In this document: in pieces, positions 55,131 through 64,000 of the stretch
Numbering within the stretch: position 1 is the stretch's first letter
Layout of the letters: each line of letters starts with the position of its first letter
From: Incurvaria masculella
Taxonomy: Eukaryota; Arthropoda; Insecta; Lepidoptera; Incurvariidae
Assembly (NCBI GenBank): GCA_946894095.1
Contig: OX335646.2
Coordinates: forward strand, 13,634,077-13,698,076
DNA length: 64,000 nt
Reading direction: 5' to 3'
The notes under the pieces: model-generated
Databases searched by the model: none
What the model saw: the letters and a program-made list of their open reading frames with translations, nothing else
What the model was told of the DNA's origin: nothing
Program-made: the position numbers and the translations under genes

Positions 55131-56560
55131 TCCGCTTCAAGTATTTTACTATTTGAAAATGTGTTGGGGTGGATCAGTGAAAAAACATAATTAACAGTAA
55201 GAAAAAGTATGTACTTACGGTTAAAATAAAAATGAACGGTCAAAATGCGTACAATTTTGCTAACAATCGTTACGCAGACTTACAACCCTTCCAAAAATTA
55301 CAGGAAGTTTCCATATATTTTAACACCTTTCAGTAAGCATAAGTAAAACGTATAGTATTTTTTTATATAAGCCTTTCTCATTTTTATATTTACAACCATA
55401 CAAAATGTGAACATTGCTGAACATAGAAATCCCTCAATTCCTTAAAATATATTAATAGTTTCAAATATAAAAAACGATTCAATTATTTTGTTCAAAACCC
55501 GGATCAGTAATGTTAGGTTCGTTAGGTTGTTTTTATCATCCATATTTTTTATCACAACCCTGCGACAAATAGTTACATTACATAACTTTCCAATTTCATT
55601 GATATGTTACTTTCAATTCGCACATAATTATCTCAGTCGCAATCAAGTTATATACACCTAAAGGACTTATCGATAATTAAATATGTCATTATTTACGATT
55701 AACGGTTTGCGTATTTTCAAAATGAAAAGCACTCGCAAGGGATAAGATGCACTTATATTTTTACATCAACAATACAATTTACTGATGCAGCCATCGGGTT
55801 GTGTGCAGCGGGCGGAACACAGAGGTAAGTGGGGTAGAGAGGCCCTAGCTCAAAGCAAAGGCTGCGATGGGCTTAAAAGCTTAAAAGGCCCCGTTGGAGT
55901 GCAGACCGCGAGCGTCATGAAGCATAGAAGACCCAGAGATGATTATACTGTGTGAATTTTAGTTGAGACGCGCAACGAGAGGTGACAGCTTAATACTGCC
56001 ACAATCGCTTTTACATAAACAAATCAGTTTACCAAAACGATGAATTAATGTTCAAATATACATTACTGACTATGTAGGAGGGGAAAAACGAATGTTGATT
56101 TTTTAGATCCAGCTTCGCCACAGAAAGGGTTACCATTAGCAAGTGCAAGCTTAAGACAATCTTTAACAAAATGATATATTTTGTTAATTTTTATTCGCAT
56201 TACTAACACTTACTAATATATTTGTTTAAAATCTCTGAATATTGTTTAACAAATACAGAGGTGTCTAGGACCTTTCGTTATAAAATTAATGACAATATTA
56301 TCTATACTTCTATATTCACGATTTTTTTAAAGACGTAACCAATTCAGAAGTGAACGCGACAAAAGTATAAGCAGGGGCAAAAAATATGTATACTAGTGCT
56401 ATTAACATATTAACAGCAATAAATTACACTTACCTACATGACGTAGAAAGAAGCGAGATTGCAAATAAACAAAGACTTAATATCAGTTTATACATTTTAT
56501 ATTATTCACTGATCAATCCGATCGCATCAGATGGGGGCATGATCGCATCAGATCTCTTAC
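55131..56560. other. AT-rich spacer
   Basis: A moderately GC-rich patch lies at 55790-55925. No recognised repeat or supported frame. Confidence 0.45.
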
Positions 56561-56570
56561 CCCGTAGTTA

Positions 56571-56800
56571 CTTCACGGGTCATTCCGGCAAAGATTTTAA
56601 TGGCTTTCTTTTGTATGGGTCCCATTATACAAATGCACGTTGATTTTACACACGAATGTAAATATGTACCTTCAGTACTAATATTGATGTAAAGTACACA
56701 GTTATTCAAAAAGGGTTTTGTCATGCCATGCAATATATTATTAATTGAGATTTGTTCAAGTTCGCTCTCCGTCAGATTTTTGTTTATTTCACTCAGTAGC
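56571..56800 (-). pseudogene. Possible LINE reverse-transcriptase fragment
   Basis: The - strand frame ends '...MGPIQKKAIKIFAGMTREVT', resembling the 'QKKAIRI-AG' segment just after the reverse-transcriptase core of jockey/CR1-type LINEs. No catalytic YXDD is in the window. The rest of the frame is not clearly alignable by eye, so this is a weak call. Confidence 0.25.
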
Positions 56801-56859
56801 CTCAGAAGCGCAGCTGTAGCGAATATCTCTGGTCTCGATCTATATCTCGGCAACACAGA

Positions 56860-57090
56860 GCGCGGTCGGATTCTAGATGGGTGACCGTTGGACCAGTAAG
56901 GCTGGCCGTGGTTCGGATTCCATGTAAAATTGTATATAAGATCCCTTATTTTATATTAATTTACTAATTGGTAGAATCCTGGCCCGATTGGTACTATAGC
57001 AGTTAATGAAAGAAGAAAGAAGGTCGAAACGTAAATGAAAACTGTCAATATTTTCCATTCAGTTCAATGTAGCCGTGCAATATCAATAAT
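56860..57090 (+). repeat. SINE, diverged copy
   Basis: 'CCGTGGTTCGGATTCCATGTA', 'TAATTGGTAGAATCCTGGCC', 'GATTGGTACTATAGCAGTTA', 'ATTTTCCATTCAGTTCAATG' and 'TAGCCGTGCAATAT' are in family order. Head poorly preserved. Confidence 0.75.
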
Positions 57091-57378
57091 ATGAATGGGA
57101 ATAATTTCACAAAGATGGTCATAATAATTTATTACTTTTAAATATCGCAAATATGAATAGAAATAAAAAAAAATATCGTACTTAACATTGAATATTTAGA
57201 GAAACATCAACGCCAGTTCAATTGATAAATTCTAGCCAATATCAAAGAAGCTGTGTGTATTCAAAAACATGTTTACTTCCAAATAAAAAAAAATATCAGT
57301 GGCTAACTTGAAACTTTTCCAACACATGTAAATCTCTTTTAGTAACAAAAAGGCGCGTCCTCTGGAGAAGCTTTTATT

Positions 57379-57540
57379 TGTATACTAGCTGCGGCAGCCG
57401 ACTAAGCGCGGGAAAATGACGATTTTTTCAACATAAAAAAAATCCTTCTTATGTCACTCTCCGGTCCGTCCCTGCGTTAAAATAAAGGCAAACCTAAAAA
57501 TCAACAACCAAACTTTTGCATTTATAATATTAGTAGTTCA
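57379..57540 (-). repeat. Short retroelement-derived copy ('ATACTAGCTG' ... 'ATATTAGTAG')
   Basis: 'TATACTAGCTGCGGCAGCCG' at one end and 'TTTATAATATTAGTAG' at the other are the usual ends of a common lepidopteran repeat read in reverse. The interior 'AAAAATCCTTCTTATGTCACT' fits. 162 bp, non-coding. Confidence 0.6.
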
Positions 57541-57754
57541 TTAAAATTCATGATTTACTAAAAATGTTAAAAGTTCGATTTTATAAACTCCGAGTAAATA
57601 AAGATAATTTCACCGTGCGAGCATACATAAAACTGGCTGTATTAAGTTGGATTAATTTAGTAAACATTATCGAGGCAGAATTAAAATCAAAGCCGCAGTC
57701 AAACTAAAATTTAATAACGAACTAATGGGAATTAATGAGCAGTTTATTTGCCCG

Positions 57755-57870
57755 AGCGGCAACCGGCAACGGCGGCGGCGGTGCGGCGGTCGTAGGCAGG
57801 AGGCGGCAACACACCGGGCGGACACGGAGGGCCTAGGATGTATCTATATTGGTTTGTTTATGAGCCGCTA
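57755..57870. promoter_or_regulatory. Small CpG island with GGCGGC and CGGCAAC repeats
   Basis: 'CGGCAAC' occurs at 57758, 57765 and 57804 around GGCGGCGGCGG tracts. Nothing else recognised in 57541-58510. Confidence 0.3.
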
Positions 57871-58519
57871 GGTACGGTGGGCAAATATATGTGGCCGAGG
57901 AACTAGAATTATTAAATACTATCAGTATCTAGTGAACAGAGTGGTCGAACTAGATTAATGCGCGGGTTATCATTTCATTTATTTAAACTTTTTTGGTAGT
58001 CAAATACACCTAAGTTACGTCAAAAACAGAACGATCCGCGGATTCTATCAACCAGCAAAGAAGAATCCACAAAGAAACTTTATTGGTTTTCCGTCCACAG
58101 CAATGAAATACATACTTAGATCTAAATGCTATTGCCAAACAATTCTTGGTAGAACAGCAACAAAAGAAACAGCAACCCTCAGTGCAAATGAATTAGAAAT
58201 GGAATAGAATATTGCCGGACTAAATAGCATTTTGTATGGTTAGTCTGGTGCTAGTCAGCGTTCAAAATTTTCACAGGTTACATCTCCGTTTGAATTGTTG
58301 TTAGTTATTTTGCAGGAAAAATAATTGACTGTAAAATAATAGTACAAATTATGTTCACCCCGAGCACCGTATTTACAGGATTTACATGAACATAACTATG
58401 TATATTTAGATGTTTATCACGTGATTGTACACGTATGTTATTAATGTTCTAACTAAATTTTAAACTTTAAGGTGAGCCCGTATTCCTTATAAAATTACGC
58501 TTCCCGGACAAATGTAGCT

Positions 58520-58770
58520 TACTAAATATTTTCTCCACTTAATTTTTGGTATGTAATATCAGGCAAATAGACGTGTGTTTACGTATTTTTTCCAAAAATG
58601 TATCCTTTGTCAAACCAAAGAAAACATTTTTTTTTATGAATCTTCGTATTTTCGGTCATTAACTTGATTTTAGTTTAAAAGAAACTGACCTGCACACACA
58701 AATATTCGTTGCCTGCTAATAAGTACCGAATATAAAAGACATTAAAAGAGTGGTTTTGAAAGGATTTGTA
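58520..58770. mobile_element. MITE family B, copy 3
   Basis: 'GGTATGTAATATCAGGCAAA', 'CCAAAAATGTATCCTTTGTC' and the right end 'GAGTGGTTTTGAAAGGATT' are collinear with the copies at 14212 and 39584. The left terminus is diverged. Confidence 0.65.
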
Positions 58771-58829
58771 TGGGAATCATAGCTAATGAGTGATTCTAAA
58801 GCGGAGTTTATTGGGATTGGTGTACGTCT

Positions 58830-59095
58830 GGTATTGGTTACCGGTCGGAGGAGTGTGCGGGGCGGTGCGGCGCGGGGTGGTGGTGGCGGAGGCAACATTC
58901 GGTTCAGGTGCGATGGAGGCGGGGGAAGCCCCTGCCCCACGGGTTAATGAAGCTTTAAAGATCACCGCCTGGAGAATATCTAATTGATGCTAATAGGCTG
59001 CGGCCACCGCGCATCTGAACTGCCTGCGCCAGCGACGGAGGATGGGCAGGAGTAGCGACAGAAACTGCTATGCGGCGGAGGGGTAGCCATTTTTA
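58830..59095. promoter_or_regulatory. CpG-rich island
   Basis: GGTGCGGCGCGGGGTGGTGG-type core with a second GC-rich patch at 59000-59080. Three overlapping frames on both strands are composition artefacts. Confidence 0.28.
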
Positions 59096-59134
59096 CATAA
59101 AATTAGTGTAGCACCTCCTAGTCTAGGCGGCTCG

Positions 59135-59500
59135 TGCCTAGTGGCGCGGGGACTTGCCTAGCATACCGGAGGTCTGGGTTCAAATCCTCGCCCCGTTCAT
59201 GCACTACTTTCTTTCTCTTTATGATTTGGATAACTGCATTTCGTCACGAATGCGAGCTGCTCCATGGTTCGGAATCCATGTGAAACTGTAGGTCCCCCTC
59301 CTTATGGCAAATCCCGCCCGGGTTGGCACCATCGCATTGAATGAAAGATGATCGAAGTGGCAATAAAAATTGTCATTGTTTTCCATCCAGGTCAAAGTAG
59401 CCGAGCAATAAAAGGAAGGTCCTGGCATGGCATCTAGTTATTTTGTGTTAGGCTAATATAATGTCAATGTCAGTTACTAGTAGCTATCCATGTCCAGCAG
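59135..59500 (+). repeat. SINE, most complete copy
   Basis: The head 'GCCTAGTGGCGCGGGGACTT' plus B-box-like 'GGGTTCAAATCCTCG' is followed by 'TTTCGTCACGAATGCGAGC', 'CCATGGTTCGGAATCCATG', 'GCCCGGGTTGGCACCATCGC', 'GTTTTCCATCCAGGTCAAA', 'GAAGGTCCTGGCATGGCATC' and the tail 'TAGCTATCCATGTCCAG'. It serves as the reference order for the others. No poly(A) tail is evident. Confidence 0.88.
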
Positions 59501-59602
59501 CAAAGAGTATATATATTAATTTGAGTTTCAGCGACATCTACATTTTAAGCATTGTAATCAGATTTTTGAAAATAATCTGAAAAAGTATTGGTCGTGACAT
59601 TC

Positions 59603-59676
59603 GTCGGAAGCAGGACTTGAACCTGCGACCTTAGGATTACATGTCCACTGCTCTAAACCAACTGAGCTATCCCGAA
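59603..59676 (-). tRNA. tRNA-like sequence, probable pseudogene or SINE head
   Basis: 74 nt fold as a cloverleaf. The acceptor stem has 6 of 7 pairs, the D stem GCTC/GAGC is intact, the T arm is perfect (GCAGG-TTCAAGT-CCTGC) and the anticodon loop is CATGTAA. The anticodon would be UGU (threonine). Only 3 of 5 anticodon-stem pairs form, and the universal U33 is A, so a working tRNA is unlikely. A T5 run follows about 18 bases downstream on -, and the tail to 59510 resembles a lepidopteran tRNA-derived SINE. Confidence 0.6.
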
Positions 59677-59690
59677 TAATTGTCGCACGG

Positions 59691-60472
59691 CTACTCTCTC
59701 TCGCTTGCTCTACAGACGGGAAACTTTTCATACATACCTACTCTACGTAGCTTACGAATTACTTCGTCAATCTGGGCGAAGTACGTTCTCCCAGGCTGCC
59801 TGGGCACGATATGGTCTAGAACCCAACCGCGCTCAGAGTTGCTTTACCAAGCTCATCGAACCGCCAGGCGACGCGCCACTGGGCCAACTTGTAAATATCT
59901 CATTTGCTTCAATTACAAGCCAATATAATATTTGTGGACTCAACGTTAATGCGATATTACACAGAAATATCCTCAAACGAAAATCTCCTTTGCACTCGCC
60001 GCCCTAGGCGCGGGCGGCATTTTTCCGCGAATAATTCCTAAAGGTTTCCACGGAATCGGCGAGTATTTGCAGAGGACCTCTTATGAAGAGGTCTCCGTAT
60101 CGGGGTCTTCTGCCGCGCCGAACGCTAAAGGGAATACAAGTGGAATTTGGCCGCGTCGCGTCGCACGAGCCTCGGCGCTTCACTGAACAGGAAAGTTTTT
60201 TTTTTACGGTTTGAGATGATACATCAATAGGGGCGTGTTTACTCCCGTTTCCTGACTCGACGAGTGAGAAGCGGACGAGTGGGCTGCTCGTCCGCCCGGT
60301 CAACTGTATTCGCAGAGCTACTCGTATATACCTACCTACCTCGTCTCTGTAGAGGTAATACGTTTCGAAGGGAACGTTATCACGCTGTGTGGATTCCTGC
60401 ACGTACAAATAATACAATCAGGCCCACTGCATTTCTACCCGTGCATGTCGTAAGAGCCGGCAGCTATCCTCG
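59691..60472. promoter_or_regulatory. GC-rich stretch, candidate regulatory
   Basis: Balanced to GC-rich from 60000 to 60320, with a CGACGAGTG/GGACGAGTGGG repeated motif at 60257-60281. The 137-codon - strand frame (60004-60417) has no domain or splice context and is treated as chance. Confidence 0.25.
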
Positions 60473-60711
60473 TTCGTGGTTCGGATTCCGTTACTAGGTG
60501 GTAGGGTTTATCCCGCCCGGATTGGTATCATCGCATTGAATGAGCGAAGGTCGAAACTGCAATAAAAATTGTTCGTGTTTTCTATTCAATTCAGTGCAGC
60601 TATGCAATATAAGGAAGGTCCTGGCATGGCGCCTAGTTCCCACTAGGCGTGTTGGGCGTGACAGTAGTGGTATTAACCATCCATGCCCATTCACATAAAA
60701 AAGCAAAAAAA
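60473..60711 (+). repeat. SINE body copy
   Basis: 'GTGGTTCGGATTCCGTTACT', 'AGGTGGTAGGGTTTATCCCG', 'ATTGGTATCATCGCATTGAA', 'GAAGGTCCTGGCATGGCGCC' and the tail 'ACCATCCATGCCCATTCACA' followed by an A-rich run. The head is missing beyond the B-box-like word. Confidence 0.85.
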
Positions 60712-61210
60712 ACATTTCTCAGCATAGGTAATTAACATAGGTATTAAATTACATTTTGAATGTGTGTGTATATGCGTCAGTAACAACGAATATTAAGACC
60801 TGTTCGGGATGCTTTCAGTCAAATTGTGTAATTAGCTCTTTATTTGGTTAGAAGTAAATAAATAAATATTTGAAAATGTTTGTTCTTTTTTGGTTTTCTA
60901 TTTTTTTTCTAATACGCGTTAACACACTACATAATAGAGAATATGGTTCTTTGGAAAACTGGAATTTAGTTAACCAGTATATTTTACAAATCTACAAATA
61001 TAATACAAATAATTTACTGCCTAATTTGAAATGATTATCCTGGTCCCATAACTTACCTAAACGAATTAAAATATTCCACAACTCGTTTTCTTATTTATCA
61101 GTATGGCCAAAATATTATAAATAATTTCATAATTACCAATGCCCTGCATTTTCAAAATATCTTGGTACCCTCTTAATTGTTGACACGAACATTAAAGATA
61201 ATTTTCTTAA
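60712..61210. other. AT-rich spacer (possible intron of the - strand candidate)
   Basis: AT-rich. If the exon at 61216 is real, this is the start of its first intron. No element recognised. Confidence 0.4.
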
Positions 61211-61215
61211 CTTAC

Positions 61216-61529
61216 CTTTTCAGCATATTCACAGTCCGATTGGATCCGAACGACTTCTTCGGCAGATTTAAATGATAGATGCAACAACAGTCAGCTGGTC
61301 ACCAGATCGCCTTCACCGAATTGTCACTCAGTCTTCAACTGGCCAGGTCACAAAATCTCAGCTAAACAAACGATTTCGTAACACAGCACACAAAATAATA
61401 AGCTCCGGTAATTAACATTTCATTTATGTTAATTGAGAATCGCTCGTAAGCTCGCCACGGCGACCAAGTGCGTGCGGTCGCAAGCGCTGCACAGACACGT
61501 ACTGAAAGCTCGGAGCGCGAGCTTTGACT
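61216..61529 (-). other. Candidate first (5' UTR) exon on the - strand
   Basis: On -, the segment ends GAAAAG|GTAAGTTAAG at 61216/61215, a full-consensus donor. About 300 bases upstream lie a TATA motif and an Inr-like start (see 61529-61561). It carries a short upstream frame (18 codons, from 'ATGTTAATTACC') and an ATG ten bases before the donor (ATGCTGAAAAG), which could be the true start split by the intron. The position, 8.5 kb upstream of the reverse-strand candidate terminal exon at 52474, fits one gene. No transcript evidence is available. Confidence 0.35.
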
Positions 61530-61561
61530 AGTCGCCTGTGGCGAATAGCTTTCTAAATATA
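61529..61561 (-). promoter_or_regulatory. Candidate TATA core promoter
   Basis: On -, 'TATATTTA' (61561 to 61554) is followed 32 bases from its first base by 'CTAGTC' (A at 61529), a 6-of-7 fit to YYANWYY. An alternative start is the better insect Inr 'TTTCAGT' near 61503, which lacks a well-placed TATA. It sits at the edge of a CpG-rich region, as many insect promoters do. Confidence 0.33.
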
Positions 61562-61564
61562 CCG

Positions 61565-62045
61565 CTGCCGTCTCGCTCTAACGCTAAATGCTCCCGGAGA
61601 AGCCCTCTCGCTCGTGCGCGCCACCGCGCCACAACACCGCAGCCGGCGCCACCCCCTCACCTCGCGCCGTCCGCCCCGAACGCACCCGCTCTTGTTGCTC
61701 TGTAAAAAGCGCGAAGCGCGGATGCGCCGTCGTTGTCGCCTGCATCATTTTGCGCAATTTTCTGAAAACCAACTCTTTGTTCAGGTGAAGTTTTTTGTAA
61801 GCCGCCTTTATGTAAAGTTCAATCCGTCCAGTGCTCTCCTTTTAGTATTTTTTTTTATTTATTCTACTATCTTTGAAGATTCCCCTGATTACCAAGCTGG
61901 CCAGCAAGTACGCAGTACCGCCGGCGTGGTACGCGCTGGTTCCGGAGACGCGACGCATTTGCGTCCGCGCCCACTAGAACCGTGCCATCGTTGGCCCACC
62001 CCGCTACGTGAGGAACGCAACAATCGCAAAGGACCTCAAGGCGAA
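61565..62045. promoter_or_regulatory. CpG-rich region upstream of candidate promoter
   Basis: GC-rich at 61565-61745 and again at 61910-62040. A 152-codon + frame (61614-62072) joins both blocks through T-rich sequence and looks like read-through. Could include upstream promoter sequence for the - strand start at 61529. Confidence 0.28.
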
Positions 62046-62084
62046 GATGGAGCCTTGATGATGGTTATATGAGGTGCCTTATAT

Positions 62085-62136
62085 GATGGTTCGGAACCCT
62101 TTGTGTGCGAGTCCGACTCGCACTTGGCCGGTTTTT
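62085..62136 (-). repeat. Lepidopteran 'GGCCAAGTGCGAG' repeat, 5' fragment
   Basis: On -, it reads 'CCGGCCAAGTGCGAGTCGGA', 'CTCGCACACAAAGGGTTCCG'. Only the first about 50 bases of the family are present. Confidence 0.85.
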
Positions 62137-62574
62137 CTTTATTCATTCGAAAATAATGTTTTTTTCGACGAACGTTAAACTCAAATTCAAGTCCAGGAAA
62201 TTTTGTTTTGGTCACTGGAAAAAATCCTAGCATTCCACCCAAATAGGCTACATGAGCTTTTTATGGGCCTAGTGCGGCCAAAGTCTGAGTTTGGCGCTGA
62301 CCTGAGCACAGAATAAGTAATCTGGGGCCGAATGTTCGGCTCTCGGTTAGCATAAATGGGAACCCTAATAATGTTTTTTCTCCATAAAATATATACAAAA
62401 TATTTTTTTTTATTTTTTCTTATCGTCCAAAAAAATTATGGATCTTCTCTCTTGAGATAATCTTTGTTTCTAATCTCGCCTTGGTTGCTACATACCATCG
62501 CATTCTATTAAATTGCACACTATTATATAAACAGGTAATATTCGTTTTTTGTTTGAATGGGATAATCTTTTGAA

Positions 62575-62650
62575 CTACTGCACCAATTCTATTTCGTCCT
62601 TCTTCCTAATTCTTTTACCAATCGAAAGCTGCATTAGCCGTGTCTAACAT
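62575..62650 (+). repeat. Retroelement tail fragment
   Basis: 'AACTACTGCACCAATTCTATT' and 'GAAAGCTGCATTAGCC' with 'TAACATAGGCTAT' are words of the common lepidopteran retroelement tail. The mariner at 62659 begins immediately after, probably inserted into it. 62137-62574 is AT-rich with nothing recognised. Confidence 0.55.
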
Positions 62651-62658
62651 AGGCTATA

Positions 62659-63463
62659 CAGGGTTCGTCACTCAAGGTGTTACCAATTGAAAATTATGTT
62701 ATTTGGTTAACTGAAGTACGGTTTATTAAAAATTCTATCAAAATGCTAAAACAAAACATTGAATTTTAAGACAATTATTGTCATTTTTGCCTCTTTTGGC
62801 ACGGATGATTGCACCAAGTCTTCGGCAAAGGCATTGCAGGCTCCACGAAGATGGGTTTGCGATATTCTTTTATTGGACTTGCCCTGCAGCCAAACACGAT
62901 TATTTTGTTTGTTTACATATTGTTGGACAGTAAAAAAATTTTCATTACAAACATCTATGTTTTTCAGATCGCCACGTTCTTTGTAGTCGGACTGCCTTCT
63001 GCGCTGAAGTGAGATATTGTACTTATTGCCTGCAGGTTTCAGTTTCAATTTTTTTTTTTCAGTATGCGCGGAATACTTAAGTCGGATAATTTCAGACTTT
63101 TCACCAATTTTGCAGCATTCTGGCGAGGATTTCTTTGGATCTTTCAGCCTTCACCTTTCGAACAATAGCACGTGATGTTGCTGTTTTAAGATGACCGCCT
63201 CCATGCCGTTTAGGAATACATTATGTTCACACGCGATCGATTACTGGTTGTGATTTTCCGACCAAATGCATAACGATCACATTGTTATGTTTAATATACA
63301 TTGCGAAAATTTATTATTATCATATACAAATTTGTTCCCGCTCTTTTCACCTACTTAAAAACAATGAAAGAATTTGTCGTTTCACCAAAATTTGGCGCGC
63401 TGTCATTATTATTGTGAAAATATAATAGTGTGAAGTTAGTAACAGTTCGAGTGACGGACCCTG
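62659..63463 (-). mobile_element. Mariner-type transposon, internally deleted copy
   Basis: Terminal inverted repeats of about 28 bp: left 'CAGGGTTCGTCACTCAAGGT', right (reverse complement) 'CAGGGTCCGTCACTCGAACT'. Both are flanked by TA (62657-62658 and 63464-63465). At 805 bp it is well short of a usual autonomous mariner of about 1.3 kb. The remains of a reverse-strand transposase lie between the ends. Confidence 0.88.
62745..63215 (-). pseudogene. Mariner transposase remnant
   Basis: On -, the N-terminal-side piece ends 'KAERSKEILARMLQNW' and stop. A second frame follows with 'LKLKP', then 'NFFTVQQYVNKQNNRVWLQG', the stretch after the first catalytic Asp in mariner transposases. The residue aligned to that Asp is Asn here ('CNENFFTV'). 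The text then jumps to 'LRGACNAF', near the C-terminus, so the segment with the second and third catalytic Asp is deleted. Frameshifts and stops make it inactive. Confidence 0.82.
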
Positions 63464-63465
63464 TA

Positions 63466-63700
63466 TTATATTCTAATATGTATACGTTTTCATTTATAAA
63501 TTGCGATGTATATATATATAGACGAAGTAGAAAAAAAAAACATTTCTTTGCCGCTTCATGGGCGTATGCTGCCCAAATGGTTTGAGATACGTGCAATATT
63601 TTTTTATTTTTATGGTAAGCACGGCATATGGCATACGTAACTGTTACCAGTACCTGTTGAGGTGCCCCGCGACGCCCATGGGCTTTCGAACTAAAAGTTT
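63466..63700. other. AT-rich spacer
   Basis: Contains a (TA)n stretch near 63508-63520 and an A10 run near 63530. Two overlapping frames are unsupported. Confidence 0.45.
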
Positions 63701-63881
63701 TATCTTGGGAAACACTGGTCTTATCATGCGACAACTCTATCAAAAGGCCCCGACCTGATATAACTACCTATCGTGTCCAAATTTGTTTTGATTATATCTT
63801 GGTAAACACTGGTCGTAGATCTATCATGTGAAACTCAAGCAAAAGTCCCGGACCTGAACAACCTACCTGCCATGTCCAAAT
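63701..63881. repeat. Diverged tandem duplication, about 94-bp period
   Basis: 'TATCTTGG-AAACACTGGTC', 'TATCATG-GA-AACTC' and 'CATGTCCAAAT'-type words occur at 63701 and again at 63795. 'CGCCCATGGGC' flanks both sides (63673 and 63892), so the repeated region may extend past the end of the window. Confidence 0.65.
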
Positions 63882-64000
63882 GGCGACGACAACGCCCATG
63901 GGCAATAGAACTTTCAGCGGGGCTGCGAAAACAATGCCTGTCGGCTAGGTGCTTCTCCACAACATGTTTGAAGGACCAATAGAGCTGCCCGACGACGCAC

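Noticed and set aside
60004..60417. 137-codon - strand frame
   Set aside because: Arg/Ser-scattered residues, no motif, and it crosses an island boundary. Treated as read-through.
61614..62072. 152-codon + strand frame
   Set aside because: It joins two GC blocks through a T-rich stretch, is Arg/His/Pro-rich and overlaps a better-supported - strand promoter region.
63351..63743. 130-codon - strand frame
   Set aside because: Spans the right mariner terminus and its TA flank, so it cannot be a single ancestral gene.
1..64000. Any CRISPR array, operon, phage or bacterial defence system
   Set aside because: No regularly spaced repeats, ribosome-binding sites or compact gene order. The composition and repeats are those of an insect nuclear genome.

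Overview
The window looks like insect nuclear DNA, most likely from a moth or butterfly. The background is AT-rich and broken by short CpG-rich islands. It carries repeat families I recognise from Lepidoptera: the 'GGCCAAGTGCGAGTCGGACT...GGGTACGGAACCCTAA' repeat (3215, 46909, 62085), an RTE-type 3' end with the 'GTCCA-TGCTGAACGTAGGCC' motif (19553), and 'ACTAGC-/-GCTAGT' retroelement ends (18612, 44372, 48245, 57379). There is no prokaryotic gene organisation, no rRNA, no CRISPR array and no complete multi-exon gene. Almost every long open frame is an accidental frame in repeats or GC islands.

Interspersed repeats dominate the recognisable content. At least thirteen copies of one tRNA-headed SINE family are present, twelve on the + strand and one on the - strand. 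There are three copies of a MITE with 'TTACCATGG' termini and three of a second inverted-repeat family. Also present are a TTAA-flanked element (34442-34990) whose pre-insertion site survives in a related repeat at 17090-17260, an internally deleted mariner (62659-63463), several stand-alone inverted-repeat elements, and local tandem duplications.

Between the repeats lie about 25 CpG-rich islands of 150-600 bp, some with quadruplex-type G-runs or clustered E-boxes. This layout fits the regulatory part of a large gene or a gene desert around a developmental gene, but that is inference.

Six segments are reported as candidate exons because a protein-like open frame or a transcript start coincides with splice-type or promoter-type sequence. 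On + they are 13465, 24956, 45968 and 50839. On - they are 52474-52719 (a possible terminal exon) and 61216-61529 (a possible TATA-driven first exon). The two - strand pieces could be the end and start of one gene of about 9 kb. None could be matched to a named family by eye, so all confidences are moderate to low. No previously undescribed system was demonstrated. The most informative observations are the nested insertions with readable target-site history, the one-sided SINE orientation, and the candidate exons.
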